64,000 bases of DNA, from the NCBI RefSeq assembly GCF_010389155.1, contig NC_057766.1, positions 26,669,516-26,733,515 on the forward strand, given 5' to 3'. The stretch comes from Erigeron canadensis. Lineage: Eukaryota > Streptophyta > Magnoliopsida > Asterales > Asteraceae. Position 1 is the first letter of the stretch. Every line of letters starts with the position of its first letter. The notes under the pieces are model-generated. The model was not told the origin of the DNA. It was given only the letters and a program-made list of their open reading frames with translations, and ran no database searches. Both the position numbers and the translations under genes were made by a program. Shown piece after piece: positions 48,943-60,899 of this stretch.

Positions 48943-49094
48943 TGTCCTAAAAAATTAGCCTTAAAATTTTTCTAATAGCTTAAAATAATGACATGTGAAT
49001 ACCACTAATTCTCTTTCCTAATTTCACCCCTGATTTTTCACATGTCACAATTCTATTAATTAAGAGGATTTTTAGGCTAACAATTTAGGAGGAT
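48943..49094. mobile_element. Small TIR element (MITE, about 150 bp)
   Basis: Left arm TGTCCTAAAAAATTAGCC..ATGACATGTGAA (48943-48998) and right arm TTCACATGTCACAATTCTA..TAGGCTAACAATTTAGGAGGAT (49036-49094) are inverted repeats with a loop of about 40 bp. The superfamily and target site were not settled. Confidence 0.55.
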
Positions 49095-49437
49095 TGATCT
49101 TTCCCCATTTGTCTACCATATATTTCCTTGGTACACACACTCCATATATGCTATTTATTTTGTGATTTATGAGCGACATATATATAATTCTTCCGGTTAA
49201 AATTGTTTACAATTTTGGTCTTTCTGCTTTGAACAAACTAGTATATAAAACAGTATACATTCAACAATTAACATGCACAAGATTAAAACACATTTCAAAA
49301 CTTGCCCAATTGTCACCAATAATAATATTGATCATCCAATAATGCTGAAATCATTGAAACAGCATGTTTCTGACTCCAAAATTTCACACTTGAACTCGTA
49401 TGTGTTATCTCCTTACGACCTTATTATAAACCTTTTC

Positions 49438-50622
49438 CTAGAATGAGAATCGGCTCCAAGCAGAATGAGATGCTTCCACTTCTTCGCCGATACACTTCAT
49501 ATCATAGACATGAAGCAATCTTTTCCGCTTATAACCAACATCTTGTCCTTCTAAACTTGTTTTTTCATCAAATTCCGTGGCGAGATCATTTGTCAATTCC
49601 ATTAACGTCTTATCGAGACCTTTAAGCTCATCTAAAATCCATAGTCTCTCAACCTGGAATTCTACAATAGATTCTTCAAGATCCTTCATATTACTCAAAT
49701 CCGAAATACTTTTGTCACCTAAAGACTCCTTAGTAATGCTACACGAAGCACCATGACATCGTGGCATCGTTTTGACACTCTTTCCTCCCTCATAATCTAA
49801 GAATTTATCTTTATACATTTCTAGCTCATTCTCAAGCTCAACCTTATCTTTCTCTAGTTTCATAACGAGTTCGTTTAGGAGCTGCAAAACCTCTTGATCA
49901 TATTCCGCTTGTTCATCCATCATTCTTTTATTTTGCACGGATTCAATCTGTAATGCCATCTTTTCTTCTTGAAGTTTTGTTATCATTGCCATTGCTTGGT
50001 TTGCAGCTATTGCAGACGCGTTCTTTTCTTTTTCCAATTCTATGTATAATCCACATACAATAAGTCTTTCGGCTTTTAACTCTTCTTTTAAACTAGCAAT
50101 CGTGACAACTTTCTCTTTGTCATCTTCTTCATTATCTTCAGCTTGACCTTCATGATGATCACCATATAAACTTGAACTTTTGCTACAACTTGTTGATGAG
50201 TCAGTCCATTCAAAAGGAATTATTTGGTCAAAAATTTGAATGTGTCGACTACTTGTATTCTCAATAGGAAGTTCCATAACTTCTATCTTATCAATTTTTT
50301 CGTAATTTGCTTTGATTTTTGACACATTACTAAAAGACTTTGGACGGTCTAAGCCGTAATAATGATTGAAAAACTCAGTTGCATGAGGTTCACAAATGAG
50401 ATTTCGATACGGGTTTTTGTTGTTTTTTGGTTCTAACAAATGATCAATGGTGGAACACCAAAAGCAAGGGGGTTTAAGAACATAGTAAGTAGCAAACTTT
50501 CTAATTAGATATGAGAATAAAGAATTGAGAAGAAGCATAAGAATAAGGCTCCATTCAAGTGCTGCATAGCCTAGAAGGATTAGTGTTTTGTGAGTAGCAG
50601 CCATTGGTGTGTTTGTGTACAT
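49438..50622 (-). CDS. Myosin-binding (zein-binding domain, FLOURY1-like) membrane protein
   Basis: Single-exon frame of 394 aa; Met1 (50622) or Met7 (50604, MAATHKT) could be the start. A hydrophobic segment (about aa 14-43) anchors the protein in a membrane, followed by a Cys motif PPCFWCSTIDHLL common to this family. The central zein-binding domain (DUF593, about aa 168-265) is a long heptad coiled coil (SLKEELKAERLIVCGLYIEL, EKNASAIAANQAMAMI, LNELV). Relatives are ER or vesicle membrane proteins that bind myosin XI tails, or FLOURY1, which organises zein in maize endosperm. A second coiled part is near the C-terminus. No neighbour suggests a special role. Family firm, cargo unknown. Confidence 0.88.
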   Translation of the reverse strand: MYTNTPMAATHKTLILLGYAALEWSLILMLLLNSLFSYLIRKFATYYVLKPPCFWCSTIDHLLEPKNNKNPYRNLICEPHATEFFNHYYGLDRPKSFSNVSKIKANYEKIDKIEVMELPIENTSSRHIQIFDQIIPFEWTDSSTSCSKSSSLYGDHHEGQAEDNEEDDKEKVVTIASLKEELKAERLIVCGLYIELEKEKNASAIAANQAMAMITKLQEEKMALQIESVQNKRMMDEQAEYDQEVLQLLNELVMKLEKDKVELENELEMYKDKFLDYEGGKSVKTMPRCHGASCSITKESLGDKSISDLSNMKDLEESIVEFQVERLWILDELKGLDKTLMELTNDLATEFDEKTSLEGQDVGYKRKRLLHVYDMKCIGEEVEASHSAWSRFSF

Positions 50623-50639
50623 GTGTTTTGAAAGTTATA

Positions 50640-51420
50640 AAGAATTTGGAAATGGAAAAGGAGGGGACAAAGTGGATGAAATTTGGGGAATAATGATGGT
50701 ACTAATGGGAGCCTCTTACAATTAAATGATATAAAGTGGACCATTTAACAGACCCATTTGACTAGAAAAGTCCATTTAACTACTATTACATCATGACTCG
50801 GAACAATATATATTTGAACCCAAATCAACCCAAACTCAAAACCAATTCACCAATTTATATGACCCATGTATTAACCAGGTCACGTAGATCTTGGGGTATA
50901 TATATTAAAATCCTCAAACTGAAACTTTTAATGTCTGATAAAACGGGGATTTTCAACCCACCAAACTGACACTCCGAACCTGTTAACCCGAGCCTGACCC
51001 CAAATGCCATACGTGGCGCCGTCCCTTTTGGCATAAGAAGATACAACGACCTCTCTCATGCAACGTCTGGGAGCACATGTACATGCATATGTCTCATCAT
51101 TTCTCAAAATACATCTTACAATAATAGAAGTTTAATTACAACACCTTTTGCAAAATTTTGATGCATAATAAACAACCATTTACTATTTACAAAGTTACAA
51201 CATTTTTACGTGTGCTCATTGTGCTTAACTTACATCATTGGGTTGTTAGTCATTTTTTAATCTAAGTTAACTAGCATTACGATGTTTTTTTAAGGCATAT
51301 TAATTACATGCCAACATATAATCCTCATAATATTTACAAATTTGTCTATCATAAAACATGAACTTACAATCTTATGGTTAATCATTGATGTATCACCATT
51401 CACCACAAATAAAACCTATA
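50640..51420. other. Intergenic upstream of FLOURY1-like gene
   Basis: No gene recognised. The first few hundred bases should hold the promoter of the minus-strand gene; no clear TATA box was chosen. Confidence 0.35.
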
Positions 51421-52383
51421 TTAAAGTTCGGGAGAATTTCATATATACCTAATATTAACACCTTAATTACATATTTACCCAATTAAAATTGAAAATTTCA
51501 TATTTACCCAATCTTAATTTAGATTCTATCATATTTACCCGTTCCCTTGTAAAATGAGTTATAACTAAATTTACATCAAGAAGTTCCTTTTCTATCATAT
51601 TGGAACTTTCGACATAGTCCATTACAATCAAAATACATTATGGAATTATGGATAAAACCATGTGGTTACTGGTATGATGTAGTCTAGCAGAATAACTGAC
51701 AAATTGTGCCACCAACTTGAGACTTAAAAGTAGAAGACATGCATAGCAAAATAAGTAAATAACATAGCTCCCGATTTGTAATAGCAAGTTAAATAAACAA
51801 AAATAGGAGAGGCGTCTGTATCCGAACATCCAATTCGAAATTTCATACATACCCAAATAAATTTTTTATTGTTCATCATTCAAACTGTTTTCACTTTCTT
51901 GTTAGATGCACCAATCTACTATACTAGTCATGACTCCTTAAGACCGTAGTGTGAAAAAATGGTTGAATCACTTATATGCCATCCTAAAGATTAGTAAATT
52001 CACTGTTAGAAAATATTTTTAAATTCTTCTGAGATGAAGATATATGTAAAAGCAAAATTGCTAGTGGGTACGTATCTGCACGTTAACGAAACCTTAGTGT
52101 AAGAAGGGACCACGTGGGCTGGGGCAATCTCTACCAGCAATGTTATTCAGCATGATACAATGGTGCTTATACATAACAAAACGAACTGTGCTTATTTATT
52201 TTTATGGAATAATAGAGAATTTGGTGATGTAAATTTAATTGTTAATCATTTTATAAAAGAATGGGTAAATATGATAAAATCTAAATTAAAATTGGGTATA
52301 TATGAAATTTTCAATTTTAATTAAGTTAAAATGTAATTAAGGTGTTAATATTGGGTATATATGAAATTCTCTCTTAAAAGTTC
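51421..52383. mobile_element. MULE-type non-autonomous element with long TIRs
   Basis: Element 51430-52373 (944 bp) has terminal inverted repeats of about 145 bp (GGGAGAATTTCATATATACC..AATATTAACACCTTAATTAC at the left; the right end is the inverse). It is flanked by TTAAAGTTC (51421-51429) and TTAAAAGTTC (52374-52383), a near-perfect 9-10 bp duplication. Long TIRs and a duplication of about 9 bp fit Mutator-like elements. No transposase or captured gene is recognised inside. Confidence 0.8.
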
Positions 52384-53291
52384 AAAAATTCCAATATCTT
52401 TTGATAACAAAACTATAAATAATTAAATATAAAAAATTTAAAAGTACAAGCTTAGATAATTAATTCACCACACCCATACAGCAATAGCCAATAGTAATCA
52501 CTAGTCAGCCACTACTCACAAGTCACAACTCACAAATCACGAGTAACAAACAATTATCAATTATGACTTTGTTTCAAGGTAACCCCACTGACCCACTGAC
52601 CCACATACTGTTTTAGTAAAGAAAAGAACCCAAAGTGGGTTAGTCAATTGGGCTTGATGGGATGGGCTTTCAATCTTAAAAGCCAGCTCTCTACAAAGCA
52701 ATCTATAAATATAGTATACTTAATTTCACTTTGCATTTTACAAATGTGTAGCCGTGTAATATATATATAGAAGAAAAGCATACAAATGTATTAATTTGGT
52801 TTGCAATTGTGTTCATCTAATTATAGAACTTTACTTTAATGTGTAGGAAAAAGTGATTTTGTTATTTATTTCAGTCACTTGATCATTATGCTACTATACA
52901 TCATGTCATACATTTTTAAGTTATAATAAAATGTAACATATGTACTAGAAAGTTATTTTATACATGAAATAAAGATTATTATACGTATATTTCAATTTTT
53001 TTATTCGAATTGAGAAAGACAAAAACACACTAATAACCACAACTTGACATGATTACATAAAATCCTAGTTTAGCTTAACAGAAATAGCTATCTAGGCACC
53101 AATCTAATGAACAACACTTTGACTAAAATGGCCATATAGATTATCCGTATACTTCAATTCATTATTCGAAGTGAGAAAATAACAACAAACCAAACATAAA
53201 TATTAAGCTTGACTGAAAAATAAAACAGTTAGCCCCTTCAATTTGTAAAACTGTCAATTAAACCCCTGTTAACTTTGAGATATAACAAAAA

Positions 53292-53786
53292 TCAAGGGCA
53301 CTTGGGTCTTCCTTCTTTGGTCTTCCAGTTGTTGTAGCAAGAACATTTTTGCTTATTGCCATAAACACCCCCTGGTACGCACAAGCATTTGGCGCAACAC
53401 TTTAAGCAGTAGAACATGCACGGCTTCTTGTGTGATGTTGCCGAGCACCTATACGTACATCTTGGCTTGCATTCTGTATAACAACGAATTTGCGAAATGA
53501 CATTAGTGTAGAGTGGTTAGGGAAAAAAAAATACAAAATGAATTTTAGACAAATTAATGTTCGTTGTATTGTGAAATATACATACCACTAGGACGAAGTT
53601 TGTTTTTTGCCTGTTGAAGCGGAAATAAAAATGAAATTAGTTTTTAGATGCATATACCTTAGCTAATTAACAAGGCTAGCTCTAAATATACGTAATAAAA
53701 ATTACCTCAGCCACGTCTGCTAACGTGATCAAAAGGATCAACGACAAGACCAAAAGCAAAGCAGTGAAAGGACGTCGGCCTGCCAT
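53292..53786 (-). CDS. GASA/snakin cysteine-rich peptide 1
   Basis: Secreted gibberellin-regulated (GASA/snakin) peptide, implicated in growth and defence. Exons: 53786-53706, 53610-53586 and 53473-53292; frame exact, 95 aa. Signal peptide MAGRRPFTALLLVLSLILLI (about aa 1-25), a short linker encoded partly by a 25-nt microexon, then the C-terminal GASA domain of about 60 aa with all twelve cysteines (CKPRCTYRC, KKPCMFYC, KCCAKCLCVPGG, KCSCYNNW, KCP). Both introns are GT-AG. TATAAATA lies about 115 nt upstream of the start. The gene is paralogous to the one at 59.6-60.6 kb, with identical exon sizes (81, 25 and 182 nt). Confidence 0.95.
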
Positions 53787-53896
53787 TCTCCCCCTCTCGA
53801 ACAAAATGTAAGTCTAATGATAATGTGAGCGAGGGAGAATGTACTACTACTCAATAGATCAAATCGATTGTGAAAAATAGTTGAAGAGGAGATGGG

Positions 53897-53904
53897 TATT
53901 TATA
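53897..53904 (-). promoter_or_regulatory. TATA box of GASA gene 1
   Basis: TATAAATA on the minus strand, 111-118 nt before the start codon. The paralogue has the same box at 121-128 nt, which supports it. Confidence 0.65.
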
Positions 53905-54059
53905 AGGAGCATATATAATGAGATGTGTTTTTCTTAGAAAATGGTGGCACGTACCAGATTTGAACACACTACTTGATGATGTTTGTGTGTGCGTAATGGT
54001 GGTGGATGCGGAGGTTAAGGCGTAAAAATGGGAAGCAACCACCATATTGGTCCGTTTTA

Positions 54060-55870
54060 ATTACAGATCAAAAACATTAGTGGAAATTAATTCCATCGGA
54101 TAAAATGCCGCGTTTTATGTACTAGTATATATTATACTACTATCTATTTATTATCCTCCAATGGCTTATTATTTTGTCATTAATAAATTTGGTAATTACT
54201 TTCATATAGACACAAAAATTATAACTCTCGATTTCATACATATCTAGGGAAAAAAACCCTTAATCAAATCAAATACTCGTATTATAAAACTCATTCAATA
54301 AATCAAGATTAGCAAGTTAGGATATGTACCACGATAAACATACACTTCCAATCAGTAATTTGTCTCTCTGGCCACTCACGAGCTGGATATGACATAAAAT
54401 CGTATACATAAATATATATACGAGTTACCTATTTTTATATAATAATACTATATTAATTAATACTATCCACATAACTAAATTGTAACAGAATCAACAATCC
54501 CTGCCCATAAACCATATATATGCCGTTCTACGTATCAACATTAACTTTATAAGTATGGAGATTGATTGATTGCGGGTGTTTTGGTGCACATGAGAAGATA
54601 TATATATGATCAGCATATAACGCCGGCACTTCGTGGAGCAAATAGGTAGCAGCACATGTGAGACCGTGCGTATATATATGTGTAAGTACTTTCTGTTCCT
54701 CTACTTAATTACTTACTTTACAAGCTTTCGATTATATATACCCAGTAAATGACGGGTAAATTTGTTATGACGGTACAGAATAATAAAATTATGCGTATCC
54801 TTAAATATAGCTCATATATAGTAGGGCATTAAAAAATAAATCCCAATAAAACTGCCTTGATTTCCCGAGCTCTAACTTGTTAATTTTAAGAAACTGGTTT
54901 TTGCGTCTTTTTATCTAGCAACTTAACTTTTGACATGTTTTAACTGCTTGTGGTTTCAGATACGTTAGAAGCTCTAATTGGTTACTACGGTGGATAAGGG
55001 ACTTTTGTTCTTTCACTTGTTTCAAAACACGGCCTGATCCAGCCCGAAACCCGATAGAACAACAAAATCAAACCCGGCTCAGAGCCAGGTCACTTTTCTG
55101 GTCATATACCCATTAATATACTACGGTGTCAATTGTTGACATGGTGATAACTACACCTTTCACCTTTTAATTAAAAGAAATATAACAATCTATATATGAC
55201 GGTTCTAAAGGCCGTTAAATGACAATGATTATGTGACAACCTTAGGATTGTTAATAACAAAATATTAAATGAAAAAAATATTAACAAAATATTAAAATGA
55301 AAAATATAAGAAAAAGATGAGAAACAACAATAAATGGATTATATACATCAAGGTCACACTACATATGTCAATACATTAGATAAAATTTTATTAAGGTAAA
55401 TCATTTTTTATAAAATTTCGTAGATACTTCTCCGTAAGAAATATCTTTTCAAAGAAATCATCATAAATCTAAAGAGAAACAATAATATATACGGAGTAAT
55501 ACACTAAGTCCTTGAATATTAATTAACTCAATGATTGAAAAGACACTCCGATTTAAAAGGTTTTTTTTTAACTTTTGAGATGAGCATATGAAGTCCCTCT
55601 ATGAAGGTTTGGGTATACGGTATACCCAGGTTTCAAGTCTGAGAGACAAAATCTACCCCTATTAATCCCTTCATTGCGTATTTGGAGAGACATTTTTAAC
55701 TTCGAGGATGTTCTCTAGCGCGGATTTAATTAAAACAACGTATGTTAGATCTCACACTATCAAATCGAGACACAAACTTTCAAGTAAAATCCATCTAAAA
55801 CATGTAATACACGTGATCAAGGGAAAGGGTAGGGGGATAGCATGTGTTGGGTTTAACTTTTAAAAAGACG
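54060..55870. other. Intergenic between GASA genes, left part
   Basis: No gene recognised. AT-rich. At about 55600-55660 a stretch with GGTATACCCAGGTTTCAAGTCTG has a B-box-like core and might be a decayed SINE; not firm. Confidence 0.35.
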
Positions 55871-55882
55871 AGAATATCATAA

Positions 55883-56570
55883 GTGAAATGTTCATTTGAA
55901 AATTAAATTTTCTGTGAAAACTATAAAACTGCAAAAAACACACTGTAATCTGAATTTAACACAACGTGTTTTAATTGTGTTTTTATAAAACACAATGTGT
56001 TTTTATTGTGTAATCTAAAATACGTTGTGTTAAGTTTAAATCACAGTGCGTTTTTGATAGCATTGTAAATCAGAAAATTATTCAAACACACTGTGATATG
56101 AACTTAACACAATGTGTTTTCGAAAAACATAATAAAAACACATTGTGTTAAATTCAGATCACAGTGTGTTTTGGCAGTTTTCTAGTTTTCACGAAAATTT
56201 TAGTTTTCAAATGATCAAAACCCCGTGAAATATTTATTTGAAAACTAAATTTTCTATGAAAACTAGAAAACTGCAAAAAACACACTGTGATCTGAATTTA
56301 ACACAATGTGTTTTAATTGTGTTTTTATAAAACACAATGTGTTTTATTGTTTAATCTAAAATACGTTGTGTTAAGTTTTAAATCACGGTGTGGTTTTGAT
56401 AGCGTTGTAAATCAGAAATTTGTTCAAGCACACTGTGATATAAACTTAACACAATGTGTTTTCAAAAAACATATTAAAAACACATTGTGTTAAATTCGGA
56501 ACACAGTGTGTTTTAACAGTTTTCTAGTTTTCACGAAAAATTTAGTTTTCAAATGATCAAAACCCTCGAA
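55883..56570. repeat. Palindromic tandem dimer with eight alternating inverted modules
   Basis: Two direct units of about 343 bp (55883-56225 and 56226-56570). Each unit is an imperfect palindrome containing four copies of a module of about 37 bp (ACACACTGTGATCTGAATTT plus AACACAATGTGTT) in orientations plus, minus, plus, minus. The modules lie near 55935, 56022, 56083, 56138, 56276, 56363, 56423 and 56478. Unit ends share GAAAACTA..AAACTGC. There is no coding frame. A transcript would fold into long hairpins. It may be a dimerised foldback MITE. Confidence 0.85.
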
Positions 56571-56658
56571 AAAAAAATATGACTGTTGGCAACAAAATAA
56601 TAAATATAGATGATGTTAATTTTATATGTCCGAATCATATTAATATTTAAGAATTAAA

Positions 56659-57102
56659 TCTCTTATATAAATAAAACAAGATTTGTATGATATCATTATT
56701 TTTAAAAAAATGTTTACTTGTTATTATTAGATTTTTTAATACTAATTATTTCCTTTTTATTGTTTTGAATTATGACATCATTCTTATTTAGAATTTATAT
56801 CATTTTCAAATGATTTATGATTTATTTTCATATAAATTAAAATATTTATAAATTATTAAATTTTATTTTATTTTCATTAACCAAATAAATTTATTTGTAA
56901 CATAAGGTTTACTATTATGAAGTTATGAGTAATATATTTATGTTTGTTGTTTGCATACTAAGTATACTAAAAAATGTTTTAATTAGTTAACTATAACATA
57001 GATATTTCGGAATAGACTCAATCAATTTTGAAAAATTATGAAAATATGGTTTTATAAAACTTTTATTAATATGCCCGGGTTGAACCCAGGTTAATTAGCT
57101 AG
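56659..57102 (+). mobile_element. Possible small Helitron (444 bp)
   Basis: A candidate 5' end A/TCTCTTATATAAAT at 56658/56659. A candidate 3' end has a hairpin (CCGGGTTGAACCCAGG, 57075-57090), eight bases, then CTAG (57099-57102) before T. This meets the Helitron end rules (TC..hairpin..CTRR, between A and T), but both ends are short motifs and could be coincidence. Confidence 0.35.
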
Positions 57103-57360
57103 TAGTTAATTAGTTTACAATTTGTTTTAAAAATATATGATTGATAGCTAGATTGAAAAGTTCCAAAAATATATTAATTCATATGTCCTAAAGACATCTG
57201 AAATGTATGATTACTAGGAGAAAACTTTATAAAGATGCGTAATTGATCTTGACCATCATAAATTTGGTTTTATGGTAAGAAGTTTTATTTCTTTTCAAAA
57301 GATCTCTGTGTCATGTTCTAATCTTTTAAGTATATCTTGAGGTTGTTTGCCACCTCTAAG

Positions 57361-57500
57361 GCCAATGGGATTGCTGGTCATTGGTAAGGTCTTTGACTTT
57401 GAGAGGATCTATCTGGGTTCGAGTCTCACTTTTTACTTTTGTGATGGTGGATTAATTAAGGTTTTTCGGGAGTTTTGATTTTAGGCTTACGTGTAATTTA
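57361..57500 (+). repeat. tRNA-derived SINE
   Basis: A-box TGCTGGTCATTGG (about 57373-57386) and B-box GGGTTCGAGTC (57415-57425) stand at tRNA-like spacing, followed by a T-rich body. This is the polymerase III promoter layout of plant SINEs. The element end is not defined. Confidence 0.6.
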
Positions 57501-58610
57501 AGAGTAGCAATAGAATAAGAACCCTTTTTAAATTCAAATTATTCACTATATGATTGCTTACACATGTTCAAATGGCTATATAATTGCTTGAAAATATTCA
57601 TATAACCATCTATATACATTTGATCATCACCAATCTCATGAAAATATTATTTTACAAAAATACTTGCATACATATGATCGACCTGCATACATGTGATCAT
57701 AAAGTTATTCATGCACATGTGATCATAAAATTCATGTCTCCAAAAATTGCATAATGGATGATAATCCATATTTCTACATAATTGTAAAATATAAAATTTC
57801 ATCTAAACAATTCAAAAATAATCAAAAAACATTTATCATGTAAACAATAATTAAGGATTAAGCTTGATTTTAAAAAGTTCTTAAAAGTTCTTGCCTTTTT
57901 AGAGATTCTCAAAATAACTTTTCAATATATATATATATATATATATATAATTATTAAAACAGTAGGAATCCTAAGGATTCTAAAGGGTCTTAAAAATAAA
58001 ACCTATTTTATAAAATTGCCACCTATGATTAAAACTTATGTGTCATTCTCATACATTTTTCTCATTATTTCATGATAAAAAAGTGATAAATTTGATTATA
58101 TATTAAAAAAAGGTTAAAAAAAACAAAAGACAAACAAACCGTCCAAATAGGAAACGGCGAAAAAGTAGTATACCATAGGCGACAAAGTAGTTCAGCATTT
58201 TTATACATTGTATCATATTCTTTGGCAATTATTTTCTTTTTCAATGTACCAATAATAATAATCATAAATTAAATTAAATTAAAATAAAAAAATAGATATA
58301 ATTCTAATTGCATAGATACATATTCATAGATCTATATCCCGTATATATTCATCACATATATATCCTCTTTTCTCATAAGATCTAATCTTTCAAATTATAT
58401 AAACCCTTATATTATAGGAATTCAAAATTTCATAATTAGGAATATGATATCATTTACGCAAAAAATACATCAATGTTCATCTTATATATATATATATATA
58501 TATATATCGATCAAGAGTTTTTGAAATTATCTTCTCCTTCCCTATCTCTTTTTTGCTCGAAATCTGTAAGTTTTTAATTCATTTATTTATTTTTTTTAAA
58601 CTGTTTTTTA
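57500..58610. other. AT-rich intergenic with AT microsatellites
   Basis: No gene. AT dinucleotide runs lie at about 57927-57948 and 58485-58507. Confidence 0.45.
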
Positions 58611-58616
58611 CAAGTA

Positions 58617-58803
58617 TATCATGGTTGAATTAGCTGTTGTGTAAGTTCTCATATTGATTTAACAAAAACATGTAATTTTAAGATTAATTGACTTATTAAT
58701 TATTAACTGTTATCATGGTTGAATTAACTGTTGTGTAAGTTCTCAAATTGATTTAACAAAAACATGTAATTTTAAGATTAATTGAGTTATTAATTATTAA
58801 TTG
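58617..58803 (+). repeat. Tandem duplication of 94-bp unit
   Basis: Two near-identical units (58617-58710 and 58711-58803) starting TATCATGGTTGAATTA; only a few bases differ, so the duplication is recent. Confidence 0.85.
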
Positions 58804-58967
58804 TTCACCAAAGAAGGTTAAGTGATTGTGATGTCAGAAAAGATTAAAGGTAATCAGAATGTTTCAGGAATTAACCATGAATGCATGAACTATAACATAA
58901 TTGATTTCCACAAGATAAACCTGTAGATTAACTATTTACTAATGCATAAAATAACTATTTTAACTAG

Positions 58968-58996
58968 CCGCGCATCGCGCGGGGTAAAATACCTAG
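58968..58996 (+). repeat. Helitron-like 3' terminus
   Basis: A perfect 6-bp stem with 3-nt loop (CCGCGC-ATC-GCGCGG, 58968-58982) is followed after ten bases by CTAG (58993-58996) and T. No matching 5' end was assigned. Read on the other strand the hairpin also directly abuts CTAGT, so orientation is ambiguous. Confidence 0.4.
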
Positions 58997-59584
58997 TGTG
59001 TATATATATATATATATATGCTACAGAAATACTTAGAACTTGAGACGCAAAAACTAGCTCATCGTGAGGTTTTTTTAAAGTGAACCTTACTAAAATAAAG
59101 TATTTTATACCTCAGGTCTCGACATTCGTAAGTAATTAACACATTTCAAAGGGGAACAAGATAACCCTCCTATAATGGGTTGTAGGCCACGAACCAAACA
59201 AAATTTGGAACAAGTTCATCAAGCAGAGGAAGTCTCTTTGCTTTAGAAACCAAAAGTGTTTATCCCATTATAATCATATGTTTTGTTACGAAATCATGAT
59301 CTTATTACTTGTGTACAAACTTATATATATATTTCAAAAAATAATAATTAGTACAAACATTATGTAGAAAGCAAAAACATATCATTTGGTTTGATATTCT
59401 AGGTTAAGTGCTTAACTAGTACAAACGATCTAGTACCTAGATTTCAATATATGGACAACACGTTGACTAAAATGCCACTTGGTCATCCAATTTAAAACAG
59501 CACCAATTCATTTTTATTCGATAAGAAAGAACAGTTAGGCCCTTCCATTTTTGGGAATTGCAAATAAACCCCCTTTAAAAAAAT

Positions 59585-60597
59585 TCAAGGACATTTGGGT
59601 TTGCCTTCTTGAGTTTTCCAGTTGTTGTAGCAAGCACACGACTGTTTGTTGCCATAAACACCTCCTGGAACACACAAGCATTTTGCACAACACTTTTGGC
59701 AGAAGAACATGCAAGGCTTCTTGTGTGATGTAGCCGAACACCTATACGTACATTTTGGCTTGCAATCTATATATATACACAACATGAACAATATATCTCA
59801 ATTCATATACTTTGGAACATACAACATGATTATGTAATGGAAAATGAACTTTGGATTAATTAGAGATTCCATACCTTGTGGACGAAGCTTGTTGTATCCC
59901 TAAATTTAGATGAAAGAAAAAGGAAAATGCATTAGGCATTTGACACACTTAAAAGTTGTTGAAAGTAAGCAAAATTTATTTGTTTATCTTAATTCTATCA
60001 AACTATACATTATTACATGTATGATTGTAACAGTGTTGCCATTGGACAGTACATTAACTTTATGCATTACAATACAGTCGGTAATAATTGATATTTGACA
60101 ATAAATTTGGGTTGGGCCTTATATTTTTATTTCCTTCCAGTAATAATTGATTAATTGACTATAAATTTGGGTTGGGCCTTATGATTTTACTTCCTTCAAT
60201 GTTTTTAAAGATATGCATCTTATGAACACATGTTAAATAAACTTTTAATAATTTATTATTGAACTCACAAATTGCTACAACAATTATCTAAAATCAACAA
60301 CTACTTTTTAACGAAAAATATATATTAGCTTTTAAAAGTTAGTTTTTTCTTAGTTAATAATTAAACGTCAATATACAACTTTAATTAAACCTGAAACTTC
60401 AAATAAACATATATGGCATGAGTTATATATTTATTTGTAATGTATACAATAATAGTGTTGGCATGTAATAATTAGTTATATTAAGTCGATGAACGAGTAA
60501 CGAATTAGAATGATACCTGAGCTACATCGACGAATGCGATCATAAATATCAAAGATAGAACCAAAACAAGAGCAGTGAATGAACGTCCTCCAGCCAT
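59585..60597 (-). CDS. GASA/snakin cysteine-rich peptide 2
   Basis: Paralogue of the GASA gene at 53.3-53.8 kb. Exons: 60597-60517, 59899-59875 and 59766-59585, the same 81/25/182-nt sizes and phases; 95 aa. Signal peptide MAGGRSFTALVLVLSLIFMI (about aa 1-25), linker with NKLRPQ, then the 12-cysteine GASA domain (CKPKCTYRC, KKPCMFFC, KCCAKCLCVPGG, SCACYNNW, KCP). Intron 1 is longer (about 620 nt) than in the paralogue (95 nt) and holds a 60-bp tandem duplication. The promoters share a TATAAATA box. Secreted, probably apoplastic; specific role not known. Confidence 0.95.
60078..60200. repeat. 60-bp tandem duplication in GASA gene 2 intron
   Basis: Two copies of a unit with GTAATAATTGAT, AATTTGGGTTGGGCCTTAT and TTTCCTTC lie side by side (about 60078-60139 and 60140-60200). 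Confidence 0.75.
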
Positions 60598-60717
60598 GAT
60601 TTCTTCTCGACCTCTCTCAAACAAAATCGATATTTGGTGATATAATGTGAATGAGAGAGATAAATGTAATTAATGGAAAGAATTATATTGTGAGGATAAG
60701 TCGAAGTGCATGAGTGC

Positions 60718-60725
60718 TATTTATA
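60718..60725 (-). promoter_or_regulatory. TATA box of GASA gene 2
   Basis: TATAAATA on the minus strand, 121-128 nt before the start codon, matching the box of the paralogue. Confidence 0.65.
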
Positions 60726-60899
60726 GTAAATCAGAGGATGTGTTTTTCATAGAGAATGTCACATTTTGCACATTGGTCAAGTGAGTGTATTTGTGTGCGT
60801 GACAAAAATAGTTAATTGCGGTGATCATGACGGTGGTGCCAACGAGGCGTTAGTTAAGGCGTGAAAAAGGGAAATGAATTTGCCTAAATATCTCTCAAG

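Noticed and set aside
50855..51046. 63-codon minus-strand frame
   Set aside because: No recognisable domain, no ATG context or introns; treated as chance.
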